From the NCBI GenBank assembly GCA_965215295.1, contig OZ244045.1:3782001-3846000 (forward strand): a stretch of DNA of 64,000 nucleotides, given 5' to 3'. This DNA comes from HK1 sp965215295 (GTDB lineage: Bacteria > Pseudomonadota > Gammaproteobacteria > HK1). Below the pieces are notes generated by a model that made no database searches, was not told where the DNA came from, and was given only the letters and a program-made list of their open reading frames with translations. Below, piece after piece: positions 28,379 to 36,815 of this stretch. The translations under genes and the position numbers were made by a program. Position 1 is the stretch's first letter, and each line of letters starts with the position of its first letter.

Positions 28379-28425
28379 CGTCTCGTCCCCCGGGCCGATG
28401 CGCCCCACCGACGAGGACTGCACCG

Positions 28426-29751
28426 ATGAACGACCCCGACGAGACGCTGCGCAACGCCGTGGCGCTGTTCCGCTACGGCCTCATCGCCGACGTGCTCCCA
28501 CTGCCGCCGGGCAGCCGCGACATCCGCCGCGCCCTGCACGAGAAAGCTCAACGCACCTACACCATCCCCGGCACCCGCCGTACCCGCGTCGCCGTCGAGA
28601 CGATGCGCGACTGGCTCAGCCTGTATCGCAACGGCGGGTTCGAGGCGCTGTACCCGAAGACCCGCGCCGACCGCGGCCAGCCCCGGCGCCTGCCCCCCGA
28701 GGTCGCCGAGTGGCTCGTTGCGCTCAAGACCGAGCGGCCTGCACTCTCGGTCAAGGCCCTCATCCGCGCCGCCCGCGAACGCGGCGTCGACCATCCCCTC
28801 GCGCCGTCGACCGTGCACCGGCTGCTCTCGCGCGAAGGACTGCTCGACAAACGCCCCGGCGACCCCGTCGCCACCGACCGGCGACGATTCGCCTTCCGCA
28901 ACGCCGGCGAGCTGTGGATGAGCGACGTGATGCACGGACCGAAGGTGCGCGACGGGCGCCGGCGCCGAAAGGCCTTCCTCATCGCGTTCATCGACGACGC
29001 CACCCGCGTCATCCCCTTCGCCGCCTTCGCCTACGCGGACAACACCACCGCCTTCCTGCCCGTGTTCAAGCAGGCCATCGCGCGGCGCGGCCTCCCCGCA
29101 AGGCTCTATGTCGACAACGGGGCGAGCTTCCGCTCCCAGCAGCTCGCACTGGTATGCGCCAAGCTCGGCATCGCGCTCATCCACGCCCGGCCCTATCAGC
29201 CCGCCGGAAAGGGAAAAATCGAGCGCTTCTTCCGCACCCTGCGCGCCGCCTGGCTCGCCCACCTCACCGCCGAGGCCACCGAGAGCCTGGAGACGTTGAA
29301 CCGCACCCTCTGGGCCTGGGTCGAGGGCGAGTACCACCGCTCGCCCCATCGCGGACTCGACGGGCGCACCCCCCTCGACCAGTGGGCACTCGCCGGGCAC
29401 GACGTGCGCTTCCCCGGCCCCCGCCTCGACCTCGACGACCTCTTCCTGTTCGAGGCCAAACGCCGCGTCATGAAAGACCGCACCGTCAGCCTCCACGGAC
29501 GACTCTACGAGGTCGACGCCGTGCTCGTCGGCCAATCCGTCACCTTGCGCTACGACCCCGACGCACCGCCTGCGCGCCCCATCGAGGTCGTCCACGACGG
29601 CAAGGGTGCCGGGAGGGCCACCCGCCTCGACGCCTACGCCAACACCGCCGTCAAGCGCCACCGACCCTCCTGGCAGCTCCAGTGCGACACCCCCGCATCC
29701 GAACCACCCACCTCGCCTCTGACGATGCGCACCCTCAAGGAGAACCCGTAA
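28426..29751 (+). CDS. DDE-type transposase/integrase (rve core, Mu/IS481-like)
   Basis: The 441-residue protein has an N-terminal helix-turn-helix part (YTIPGTRRTRVAVETMRDWL, then LSVKALIRAARERG and LAPSTVHRLLSREGLL) that should bind the ends. The retroviral-integrase-fold core has the DDE triad: the aspartate of ELWMSDVMHGP, the aspartate of ARLYVDNGASF and the glutamate of PAGKGKIERFFRTLR. The C-terminal Mu-type beta domain includes RRVMKDRTVSLHGRLYEVD. It catalyses strand transfer of the element. The stop TAA shares one base with the ATG of the ATPase gene at 29751, so both are made together, as in other transposase/ATPase pairs. No frameshift or stop is seen; the element may still be active. 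Confidence 0.9.
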   Translation: MNDPDETLRNAVALFRYGLIADVLPLPPGSRDIRRALHEKAQRTYTIPGTRRTRVAVETMRDWLSLYRNGGFEALYPKTRADRGQPRRLPPEVAEWLVALKTERPALSVKALIRAARERGVDHPLAPSTVHRLLSREGLLDKRPGDPVATDRRRFAFRNAGELWMSDVMHGPKVRDGRRRRKAFLIAFIDDATRVIPFAAFAYADNTTAFLPVFKQAIARRGLPARLYVDNGASFRSQQLALVCAKLGIALIHARPYQPAGKGKIERFFRTLRAAWLAHLTAEATESLETLNRTLWAWVEGEYHRSPHRGLDGRTPLDQWALAGHDVRFPGPRLDLDDLFLFEAKRRVMKDRTVSLHGRLYEVDAVLVGQSVTLRYDPDAPPARPIEVVHDGKGAGRATRLDAYANTAVKRHRPSWQLQCDTPASEPPTSPLTMRTLKENP

Positions 29752-30551
29752 TGTACCTGCGACACTTCGCCCTCACCCGGCTCCCCTTCGAGACCCCGGC
29801 CCACACCGATGAGCTGTTCGAGTCGAACTCCCGGCGCGAGGCCCAGGCACGGCTCCATCACCTCATCGAACTCAAGGGCATCGGCCTCATGACCGGAGAG
29901 GTCGGCTCGGGCAAAACCACCGTGTGCCGTCACGTCACCGCCGCCCTGCATCCGGGCCTGTATCGGGTGGGCTACGTCTGCCTGACCACCGGAAACGTCC
30001 TCGACATGTACAAATCCATCGCCTGGGAACTGGGACTGCCCACCGAGCGCTCGCGCGCCACCGCCTACCGCGCCATCCGCACCGAAATCACCCGATTGGT
30101 GTGCGAGGCCAAGCAGCTCCCCGTGCTCGTCATCGACGAAGCCCAGCACCTGCGCAACGACGTCCTCGAAGACCTTCGCTTGTTGACCAACTTCGCCATG
30201 GACAGCGACAACCGCCTGTGCCTGCTACTCGTCGGACTCACCGAGCTGCGCCGCCGCCTCGCCATGGCCGTGCACGAATCGCTCTCCCAACGCCTCGTCG
30301 TACGCCACCACCTCGCCGGCATCGACCGCGAGGAACTCCACGCCTACCTCGCCCACCGCCTGCGTCTGGCCGGCTGCGAACTCCCCCTGTTCGACCCCCC
30401 CGCCGTCGAGGCGCTGGCGCACAGCGCTCGCGGATTGCCCCGGCTCATCAATCGCATCGCCCACTACGCCCTCACCGCCGCCGCCGCAACAGGCGAGCGC
30501 ACCGTCACCGCCGTGCACCTCGAGCACGCTGTCGCGGAGTTGCGGCTGTGA
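29751..30551 (+). CDS. AAA ATPase, ExeA/TniB/MuB-like transposition regulator
   Basis: The 266-residue protein starts MYLRHFALTRLPFETPAHTDELF, the ExeA-type lead-in. Walker A is GEVGSGKTTVCRHV near residue 48, Walker B PVLVIDEAQHLRNDV near 125, sensor region LCLLLVGLTELRRRL, and a C-terminal lid (RGLPRLINRIAHYALTAAA). In Mu, Tn7-like and Tn552-like elements such ATPases select target DNA, stimulate the DDE transposase and give target immunity. That role is assumed by analogy with the partner gene. Start fixed by the one-base overlap with the transposase stop. Confidence 0.88.
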   Translation: MYLRHFALTRLPFETPAHTDELFESNSRREAQARLHHLIELKGIGLMTGEVGSGKTTVCRHVTAALHPGLYRVGYVCLTTGNVLDMYKSIAWELGLPTERSRATAYRAIRTEITRLVCEAKQLPVLVIDEAQHLRNDVLEDLRLLTNFAMDSDNRLCLLLVGLTELRRRLAMAVHESLSQRLVVRHHLAGIDREELHAYLAHRLRLAGCELPLFDPPAVEALAHSARGLPRLINRIAHYALTAAAATGERTVTAVHLEHAVAELRL

Positions 30552-30875
30552 ACCGGTCTTGACTCGTCGTGCACCACGACATCAGCGACGAGGCCACCGC
30601 TCATCTGTGCGAACTCCTCAACGACCTCGCCTTCGCCTTCGACCACCCCCCGCACCCACCAGCGCGCCCGTTCAACGAACACGGGCGCGCTGGTGAACTC
30701 ACCGTCACCACGAGCACCGTGATCGTCGCGACCGCCGCCGCGATCCCGGTGAACGCAGGCGCTCGGCCCGCACTGGCACCGCTCTCCGACGATGGGGGGA
30801 CAATGTGAGAAATCAGCCCTCAGCCGATCAGAAATAAACCGACAAATCCCTTACGAAATTACGTGCGACGCAACA

Positions 30876-31078
30876 AGGGCCGCGACGCGCACGCCCCGTC
30901 GTACACATGCATCGAATGCCTGCATGGTGACCTGCGCCCCGCCCAGCACGACGACCGCGTCGATCGCCTCAAGCGGGACACGCTGGCTCCCTTCGGGTGA
31001 CGACACCGTCAACGATCCCCGCCGGTGCTGGACCCGGGCGCGGTGGTTGCGAACGTACAGAGTGCTCAGATAGCGCAT
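30876..31078 (-). pseudogene. cas1: cas1, 5' part (gene interrupted by a transposon)
   Basis: The ATG at 31078 begins MRYLSTLYVRNHRARVQHRR followed by GSLTV, then VPLEAIDAVVVLGGAQVTMQ and CVRRGVRVAAL. This is the beta-rich N-terminal domain of Cas1. After VAAL the frame enters transposon sequence (VASHVIS) and stops at 30851-30853. The start lies 13 nt inside the end of cas4, so translation is coupled to cas4. The remaining Cas1 coding sequence is at 26647-27460. Bases 30876-30879 are the right copy of the AGGG target duplication. Confidence 0.9.
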
Positions 31079-31683
31079 CCGAACACGACGGTGGACATGT
31101 ATCGCCGGACCGTGCGGGGCGCATTGGTCACTCCGGGCAAGCAGTGGTGCAAGAGCTGGCACTCGTTGCATCGCTCGTCGTTCGCGGCGTCGGGCAACTC
31201 CGCAGTCAGCAACTGCGCACGGATGGCGTCGAGGGCGACCAACACCTGATCCCGCAGCATGCCGGTGAACTCGACCTCTACACGGCGTCGCGGCCCCCCG
31301 TACCAGACGCTGCCCGATGGAACCGCGGCGCCAAGCATCTCTTCCAGGCACAGTGCCTGCGCGCAAAGCTGGAGATCCGCGGCCATGCCGTGCCGGACGC
31401 CGGACTTGTACTCCACCGGTCGAATCGCGTCGCCGTCCATCTCGACCACATCGGCGCGCCCGGACAGTCCCAGCGACTCCGACCATAGAGGAATGCCACG
31501 CAGGACTCGGCGACCGCGCTCCATGCGGTGCTGTCCACCATCCACGCGCCGGTGTGCCCGGGTGCCCCTGACGGTGTGAGCGTTGTCGAACCAGACGCCA
31601 TCGCAGTGGATCAGCGCGCACTGACGCGGGCAGTAGACGAAGTGCTCGATCGCGGAGATCGGTATGACGGGCTCGGGCGTCAC
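31066..31683 (-). CDS. cas4: CRISPR-associated protein Cas4
   Basis: Iron-sulphur RecB-like nuclease that trims pre-spacers and sets PAM orientation during adaptation. The 205-residue protein starts at GTG 31683, overlapping the cas8 stop (GTGA). The first cluster cysteines are in HFVYCPRQCALIH and the C-terminal set in ERCNECQLLHHCLPG. The nuclease core shows LSGRADVVEM and RPVEYKSG (the D...E-x-K metal site). In many type I-G systems Cas4 is fused to Cas1. Here the genes are separate and overlap by 13 nt in different frames. The longer frame upstream of 31683 is a shadow of cas8. Confidence 0.92.
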   Translation of the reverse strand: MTPEPVIPISAIEHFVYCPRQCALIHCDGVWFDNAHTVRGTRAHRRVDGGQHRMERGRRVLRGIPLWSESLGLSGRADVVEMDGDAIRPVEYKSGVRHGMAADLQLCAQALCLEEMLGAAVPSGSVWYGGPRRRVEVEFTGMLRDQVLVALDAIRAQLLTAELPDAANDERCNECQLLHHCLPGVTNAPRTVRRYMSTVVFGCAI

Positions 31684-32588
31684 AGCATCTGTGATCCGAT
31701 GGCTCTGGTGTTGTCCGCCGTTCCCCGGCGTTGATACCGGACGCTCCGCCACGCAGTGTTGACTCCGAGGGGCGCCCAGGTTTGCTTGCGCCAAGGGTTC
31801 CAGATGTCCAGCAGCGCATCGATGCCGGCGGTGTCCAGAGGCTGTTGCCATGCAGGCCAGACGAACCGTCGTGGCTCGTTGCTTCCTGGTGCTTTCCACC
31901 ATCCGCGCTGCCGCTCGTCCGGATCGTCGTAGCGGCCGAGCCGACGGTGACGGTCCACTCCCCGGCCTCGTAGCGGGAACACCGCCAAGCCGAAGAACGC
32001 CAGCAACTCGACCACAGGTTCGATCCAGGGATCCGATGCGTCCGCCAAAGACCCCAGTCGCGTGCTGTCGAACCCGAGGCCGTTGTTCTTTACCCGACTC
32101 GCTTGCCCGACCAGGGAGTCACGGAGACGTTCTTCGCACACTGACCCGGCCAGTTCGTGAACCTTCAGCAGACGATGATGCAGCCACTTCGTGGTACCGG
32201 GGCCCGCGGGGTCGAACGGGGCGTGGGCGACCTCCCCATTCTGGTCGATGCTCAAGTCCGTCATCGTGGAGGAGAGCGTCCATGCCTGCGGGTGACCGCG
32301 CGCTTTCCGCACTCGTGCAACGAACTGCTCGACCGACACCTTCCGCTTCAGCTCGTCAACGCCGTTCCAATTTTCGGCAACCGGCAGCTCACGCAGAAAT
32401 GCAGTGTTCGGCCACGACTCGACCAACGCCTCGACCGGGTCGAGTTCCACCGATGAAAGCACCGCCACGGGTCCATCCCTTGCGGTCCAGTGCAGTCGAA
32501 TGCGGTGATCCAGCACCGTCACGCCGATGGCCGCGAGCCAGGCATTGACCCACGAAGCGGGCAGCCCCCGGCAGGTAAACACGTGCAT
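31680..32588 (-). CDS. Type I-G CRISPR-associated protein Cas8 (Cas8u2 / Cas3-extension family)
   Basis: The 302-residue protein lies between cas3 and cas4, the position of GSU0052 (Cas8u2) in the Geobacter type I-G locus. It begins MHVFTCRGLPASWVNAWLAA and contains TAFLRELPVAENW, TKWLHHRLLKVHELAG, ELLAFFGLAVFPLRGRG and WPAWQQPLDTAGIDALLDIW. I assign it by gene order, size and general resemblance to this small large-subunit family, which is poorly conserved. It should help Cascade recognise the PAM and recruit Cas3. The ATG at 32588 shares one base with the cas3 stop, and its own stop overlaps cas4 by 4 nt, so it belongs to the same polycistron. Confidence 0.8.
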   Translation of the reverse strand: MHVFTCRGLPASWVNAWLAAIGVTVLDHRIRLHWTARDGPVAVLSSVELDPVEALVESWPNTAFLRELPVAENWNGVDELKRKVSVEQFVARVRKARGHPQAWTLSSTMTDLSIDQNGEVAHAPFDPAGPGTTKWLHHRLLKVHELAGSVCEERLRDSLVGQASRVKNNGLGFDSTRLGSLADASDPWIEPVVELLAFFGLAVFPLRGRGVDRHRRLGRYDDPDERQRGWWKAPGSNEPRRFVWPAWQQPLDTAGIDALLDIWNPWRKQTWAPLGVNTAWRSVRYQRRGTADNTRAIGSQML

Positions 32589-35416
32589 CAGGAATCTCCC
32601 GGCGTCCCGTCGACGCCTGCCGAGACGGCATGGTCGGCTCGAATGACGATGGCCTCCAGAAGGGCAAGCCCCCACGGTCCGAGCTGCATCTGGAGACTCC
32701 GGAAGCGGCCGGGTTGCTCCCAGTCGACCATGGCGAGATCCGCGTCCACCGTTACCGATACACCTTCCACGACCCCGCTCACGGTCCCCGCCGTACCGTC
32801 GTCGGCGGGTGGCACCAGCGGGCGGCCCTTCCCGTGATGGCTGATCACCAGATGAACCAGAAGGTCTCGTTGAAGCCGGCTGCCCCACTCGGACCTCTGC
32901 GCGAGCCACGCGCGTACCAGCCGCGCGGACAGATCCTCGTGCCTTCCTCCTCTGGGCCAGCCGGACGACTCGCGCATCGCCTCCCAGCGATGCCGTGGCG
33001 CAGCGGATTTCGCGAGGAGTGGACCGGACTCGCGCTGTGGGTCCAGCCACCGCTGAAAGCGCGCGTCAGACTTGCCGATATCGTGCAGCGCTGCAGCACG
33101 TTCGACTGCTTCGAGCAAATCGCGGGGCAGGCCGATCCGCTCCGCCACCATCCTTGCCCGGACCCCGACCGAGTGGCAGTGCCGATCCAGTTCCACGGCG
33201 ACGGGCCCCAGCGAGAGTTCATCGAAGTCGTCGCTCAGAGCTTCGCTGGCAGCCTTCTCGACAGGCAGACGCGGTACTTCGTTACGAGGTTCGAGAACGC
33301 GCGGGCGCAGCCGTTCGACGAATTCGAGCCATTCCGTTTCCTCCCACCCCGGCGGCGCCGGCGTGCTTCGGAGCGTCGCAAGGATGTCCGAGACCGCTTC
33401 GGACCGTTCCATCTCATCGACATCGAGGTCGTCGTCCGTGATCCCCAATGCCGTGTCGACGAGTCCACCGAGTTCCGCGCCGCACAGTCGCCAGATCGCA
33501 ACAGCATCGAGCGGCAAACCCAGGTTGGCGAGCGAGTCGTCCGCGACGGGGTCCGAAGCCTCGGGGTTCCACCCGAACCGGTCCATGTGTCCGGCGTCAC
33601 TCGCGACGACGATTCGATCCCCGGGGCGCAGTTCGCTGGCGGATACCTCCTCGACCGTGACACCGTCCGCCGTCAACCGGCGCATCGCGTTGTCCCCGGG
33701 AATACTGCGTGCTTCCGCCAACGGCGCGTCGATGGCTTCGCGGTCCGTGCCGCGTGGCCATAGCCGCCTGCCCGCTGCCGGGACGTGTGCGCGCCAGATC
33801 ACGGCCACCGAGAGCCGCGGGGCGGCGATGCCGCTGAAGTACGGCTCCACCGGCGCCTCGCCCTTGGGAGGTGTTGTCGTCTTCGTCCACTCCCACAACA
33901 GGCCGGGAAGCACCTCCGGCGCACGGCCAGGGTCGTCGAGCGGCGGCCCCAACACCGACGCGACCGAACGTGGAGAAAGATCGACGGTTCCGGTATCGCC
34001 TCCCGCACGCGATTTCAGCAGTCGATCGAGTACCGTTGCCGGTTCCGGCCCGTACACCGGCCACGTGTCCACGTCCGTACCCGAACTTCTCCCGCGACGA
34101 GATCTGGTCGGCGGCAAATGGACGTAAGTCGCACGCGCATGGGGAAAGCGCCCGAGTCGATTCAGCCGGCCCAGCCGTTGCGTGAGCGCCCGGACACCGC
34201 ATCCCTCCGTCACGAGGTATTCGGCGTCGATGTCAGCCCCCACTTCCAGGGTCTGCGTCGCCACCACGATCAGGTGATGCCGGCGCGGTGCGTCCGCGGG
34301 GCGGGCCGTCGTCATCCCGTGTTCCGGGTCGAGTATCCGAGCACGGATTCGCGCTGCTTCGCGCTCGCGCGCGAGCCCTGTGAGGAGAAGGACCTCCGCT
34401 TCCGGCAACCCCTTGCACAGGTGTTCGAACGTCGTTCGCGCCGTCTTCGGCGTGTTGCTGAACACAAGGCATGCAGCCGGAGCGTGCGCCTCGTCGATGA
34501 GCGCAACGGCAGCCTCCGCGAGCCGTCTCCCCGACTCGCCATTGACGACGTTCATGCTCAGGGGCTTCGTGGCGTCCAGCCGCTGGCGTACGACCGGGTG
34601 CGCTTCATCATCGTCGTTCAGCTCGAACCGTTCGCCCTTTGCGGCATCCCCAGTCGCGGTCAGTGAGACCACCGTCGGCCGTGATCGCTTCGCACCGAGA
34701 AATTGTCGCGCCCTCGGATTGCAGTCGGCGAGGGCAGGGACCAACGCTTCGAGGTGCCCTGCAAGGTGCGCTTCGTCGAGCAGGATCAGACTGTCGGTAC
34801 CCGCCATCGCGGCGTCCACGGACCATCGCCTGGAACCGTAGCCTCGGAACAGCAGACGGGATCCGTACATCGGCAGTGTGCACAGGACAACAGTTGGCCG
34901 CGCAGGGTCGGTGGGAGTACGCGAGGCGATGCCACCCCGGAGGCTGATCACGTCCAGCGGGGACGCGGCGGGATCAGTCCACAACGAACGAAGCCGCTCC
35001 GCGACGTGCTTGATGGCTTGACGCCCCGCGGCATCCGGTCCCGAGGATTCAGGGTTGTGGAGTGCGGCGGCGATTTCCCTCGCGTGTTCGGCCGTCGAGT
35101 CCACGAGGAGCCGCCGGTTCACGACCCACCATATCCGCGTCGGTGCGGTGCGAAGCCTCGGGGACCGGTCCGACTGAGACGCCAGCCACCATACCGCGAT
35201 GTCGAGACAGGCGGTCTTGCCGAGTCCGGTGGGTACGCCGATCTCGGGCCGCCACCGCTCCTCCCTCGCGACCTCGTCGGCCAGGCACGCCTGCCACGGG
35301 AACGGATCGCGTCCGTTGATCGCGCGGTAGAACTCGGTGAACGTGGGCAACGGCGGGACACGTACCCGGTCCGCCGGCGGGTCCATGTCGCCAGGCGTCA
35401 CCCGCGCCTCAGTCAT
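32588..35416 (-). CDS. cas3: CRISPR-associated helicase/nuclease Cas3, type I-G (C-terminal HD domain)
   Basis: Degrades target DNA after Cascade binding. The 942-residue protein from ATG 35416 has the helicase first: Q-motif region DPFPWQACLADEVA, motif I GVPTGLGKTACLD, motif II LLDEAHLAG, motif III SLTATGD, and motif VI region RALTQRLGRLNRLGRF. The HD nuclease follows at the C-terminus with AAALHDIGKSDARFQRWL near residue 810 and later histidines (RHRWEAM, HLVISHHGKGR). The helicase-then-HD order is the type I-G arrangement, opposite to type I-E Cas3. The start overlaps csb2 by 8 nt; a second ATG at 35386 is possible. No frame break is seen. Confidence 0.93.
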   Translation of the reverse strand: MTEARVTPGDMDPPADRVRVPPLPTFTEFYRAINGRDPFPWQACLADEVAREERWRPEIGVPTGLGKTACLDIAVWWLASQSDRSPRLRTAPTRIWWVVNRRLLVDSTAEHAREIAAALHNPESSGPDAAGRQAIKHVAERLRSLWTDPAASPLDVISLRGGIASRTPTDPARPTVVLCTLPMYGSRLLFRGYGSRRWSVDAAMAGTDSLILLDEAHLAGHLEALVPALADCNPRARQFLGAKRSRPTVVSLTATGDAAKGERFELNDDDEAHPVVRQRLDATKPLSMNVVNGESGRRLAEAAVALIDEAHAPAACLVFSNTPKTARTTFEHLCKGLPEAEVLLLTGLAREREAARIRARILDPEHGMTTARPADAPRRHHLIVVATQTLEVGADIDAEYLVTEGCGVRALTQRLGRLNRLGRFPHARATYVHLPPTRSRRGRSSGTDVDTWPVYGPEPATVLDRLLKSRAGGDTGTVDLSPRSVASVLGPPLDDPGRAPEVLPGLLWEWTKTTTPPKGEAPVEPYFSGIAAPRLSVAVIWRAHVPAAGRRLWPRGTDREAIDAPLAEARSIPGDNAMRRLTADGVTVEEVSASELRPGDRIVVASDAGHMDRFGWNPEASDPVADDSLANLGLPLDAVAIWRLCGAELGGLVDTALGITDDDLDVDEMERSEAVSDILATLRSTPAPPGWEETEWLEFVERLRPRVLEPRNEVPRLPVEKAASEALSDDFDELSLGPVAVELDRHCHSVGVRARMVAERIGLPRDLLEAVERAAALHDIGKSDARFQRWLDPQRESGPLLAKSAAPRHRWEAMRESSGWPRGGRHEDLSARLVRAWLAQRSEWGSRLQRDLLVHLVISHHGKGRPLVPPADDGTAGTVSGVVEGVSVTVDADLAMVDWEQPGRFRSLQMQLGPWGLALLEAIVIRADHAVSAGVDGTPGDS

Positions 35417-36815
35417 CGACAGGCACGCAAAGGCCGAAACCACGTTGCCGTCCGGCGCCGATGACGACCGGTCCCGCAATGCGCTTCGCGAAGCGGAACT
35501 CCGCATGAGAATACGGAAGCGCGGGTCGCCCCGGGCGGTTGACCTCTGCTGGCGCGAGATCGACCGCGCCGGGTAGCAGGGGTGTGCGGAACGAGCGGAA
35601 GGCAACCGGTTCAGGCAGGCCGGCATGACGGCACCAGCGGACGGCTTCCGCCAGATCGGGTACCCCCCGCCTCTCGTGAATCACGGGGAACGCCGTTGCC
35701 CAAGTCGCCGACGGCCTCCGCCAGCGGCATGGATTCGTGGCCCGGGGACGCTCCTCGTCCCCACGTGGTTCCTCCACGGACACTTCAATTCCCCGGCCGA
35801 CGAGCGCGTCGATGGCAATGGCCGCATCGCGGGCCCTTTGGCGCTGAACACGGTCGGACTCGGGTGGCAACCACAAGGCCAAGCCGTGGATGCGGCCACG
35901 CGAGCGCGGATAGCCGGCGTCCGGCAACGCGAGATAACGGGCGAGGTCGTACCCCGAGCGGATGAACCCGTGGCCGTGCAGGACGGCGGGCGGCTCGCCA
36001 TGCATGCGCTGGTGGCGTCTGAGGACGGCGTCCTTGAAGAGTGCGGTGACTGCGGAAATTCGCCTTCCGGAGACGAACGGGCGCACGCGAAGCCAAGCGA
36101 CTACTTCCCCGCGGTCCGTCACGTCGTGGTCACCGGGCGACCGGTAGGCTACCCGGTGGAGGAGCGCCGGAAACTGCGAGCGACTCACCGTCGCCCCCCG
36201 TTCCTGCCAAGCGTCATACATGCGGTCCAGCACATCGACGTCACCCGGCCGCGGGACACGGATGTGGACGTCGCCTTCAGGGTCCGGAACGAAGGTCTCG
36301 CCCACCGCGCCGCTCGGCAACTCGGTTGCGACGCGGACGCGGACGGGGGAGTCGGACGCGCCGAGGTAGCCGACCCGCGCGGCACGACGCCCCAGCGCAT
36401 CGAGGGTCTCTTCGTTTGGCGGCTCGACGTTCCACCGGTACACCACCAGGGGATTGCGGGGGGCGACCCGTACTCCCGGCCGATAGAGAGCGCCCTCACG
36501 GGCCAAATACTCATGATGCGTCGCCTTGGCCGGGCTGTTGCGCTGCGCAACGACAAACCGCGGCCGGAGCTTCTGATGATGGCACCGTGCGGGTCGGGTG
36601 TGGATCACCGGTGGCGGCAGTCGTTCCAGCCAGAAGAGTTCGTGGCCATCCGTGACCCGTGATGCCTGCCGGGTTCCGTCAGCCGCCACGAGGGCGGCGA
36701 ACAACCGCGCTGGAGACGGTGGCCACTCGCCTCGGGTCAGCTCTCCGGTGACCGCGGTGCCGTCCGGGTCGCCGCGGAAGGTCCCGTGCAGGAACTCGAC
36801 GCTGATTGCCAGCAT
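35409..36815 (-). CDS. csb2: Type I-G CRISPR-associated protein Csb2 (Cas5-Cas6 fusion)
   Basis: The 468-residue RAMP protein of the GSU0054 type combines the crRNA 5'-end cap (Cas5) and the processing endonuclease (Cas6). The N-terminus MLAISVEFLHGTFRGDPDG and WPPSPARLFAALVAA is the Cas5-like signature. A glycine-rich end FAKRIAGPVVIGAGRQRGFG closes the Cas6-like part. Candidate catalytic histidines are in HHEYLAREG and HGHGFIRSG. It should cut each CRISPR repeat next to the GCCGGAGT stem. The ATG at 36815 overlaps the csb1 stop by one base (TGATG), which fixes the start. The frame upstream is only the csb1 shadow. Confidence 0.92.
   Translation of the reverse strand: MLAISVEFLHGTFRGDPDGTAVTGELTRGEWPPSPARLFAALVAADGTRQASRVTDGHELFWLERLPPPVIHTRPARCHHQKLRPRFVVAQRNSPAKATHHEYLAREGALYRPGVRVAPRNPLVVYRWNVEPPNEETLDALGRRAARVGYLGASDSPVRVRVATELPSGAVGETFVPDPEGDVHIRVPRPGDVDVLDRMYDAWQERGATVSRSQFPALLHRVAYRSPGDHDVTDRGEVVAWLRVRPFVSGRRISAVTALFKDAVLRRHQRMHGEPPAVLHGHGFIRSGYDLARYLALPDAGYPRSRGRIHGLALWLPPESDRVQRQRARDAAIAIDALVGRGIEVSVEEPRGDEERPRATNPCRWRRPSATWATAFPVIHERRGVPDLAEAVRWCRHAGLPEPVAFRSFRTPLLPGAVDLAPAEVNRPGRPALPYSHAEFRFAKRIAGPVVIGAGRQRGFGLCVPVDD

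Larger units (their letters stand above)
27465..30875 (+). mobile_element. Three-gene transposon (Mu/IS481-type DDE transposase + ExeA-type ATPase) inserted in cas1
   Basis: The element is 3411 bp with termini TGTTG...CAACA, flanked by the direct repeat AGGG (27461-27464 and 30876-30879). If the base outside is counted, the duplication is 5 bp with one mismatch. TGT/ACA ends with short duplications and a DDE-transposase/ATPase pair are typical of the Mu/Tn7/Tn552 supergroup. Subterminal motifs TTTTTCACATT (left) and, inverted, TTTCTCACATT (right, about 30802-30812) may be transposase-binding sites. Boundaries are strongly supported because excision of this interval plus one AGGG restores cas1 in frame (see findings). 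Contents: zinc-finger-like protein, transposase and ATPase, all rightward and opposite to the cas operon. The 320 bp after the ATPase hold no supported gene. Confidence 0.85.

Noticed and set aside
30569..30808. 79-codon frame after the transposon ATPase as a passenger gene
   Set aside because: No ribosome-binding site, no recognisable domain, and composition like non-coding GC-rich sequence.
27468..30815. Alternative transposon ends at the TG..TCACATT motifs (27468 and 30815)
   Set aside because: These give no matching target duplication and do not restore cas1. The TGTTG/CAACA ends with AGGG flanks do both.
31066..31902. Cas4-Cas1 fusion protein
   Set aside because: cas4 has its own TGA at 31066-31068 and cas1 starts at an ATG in another frame 13 nt upstream of that stop; no fusion frame exists.
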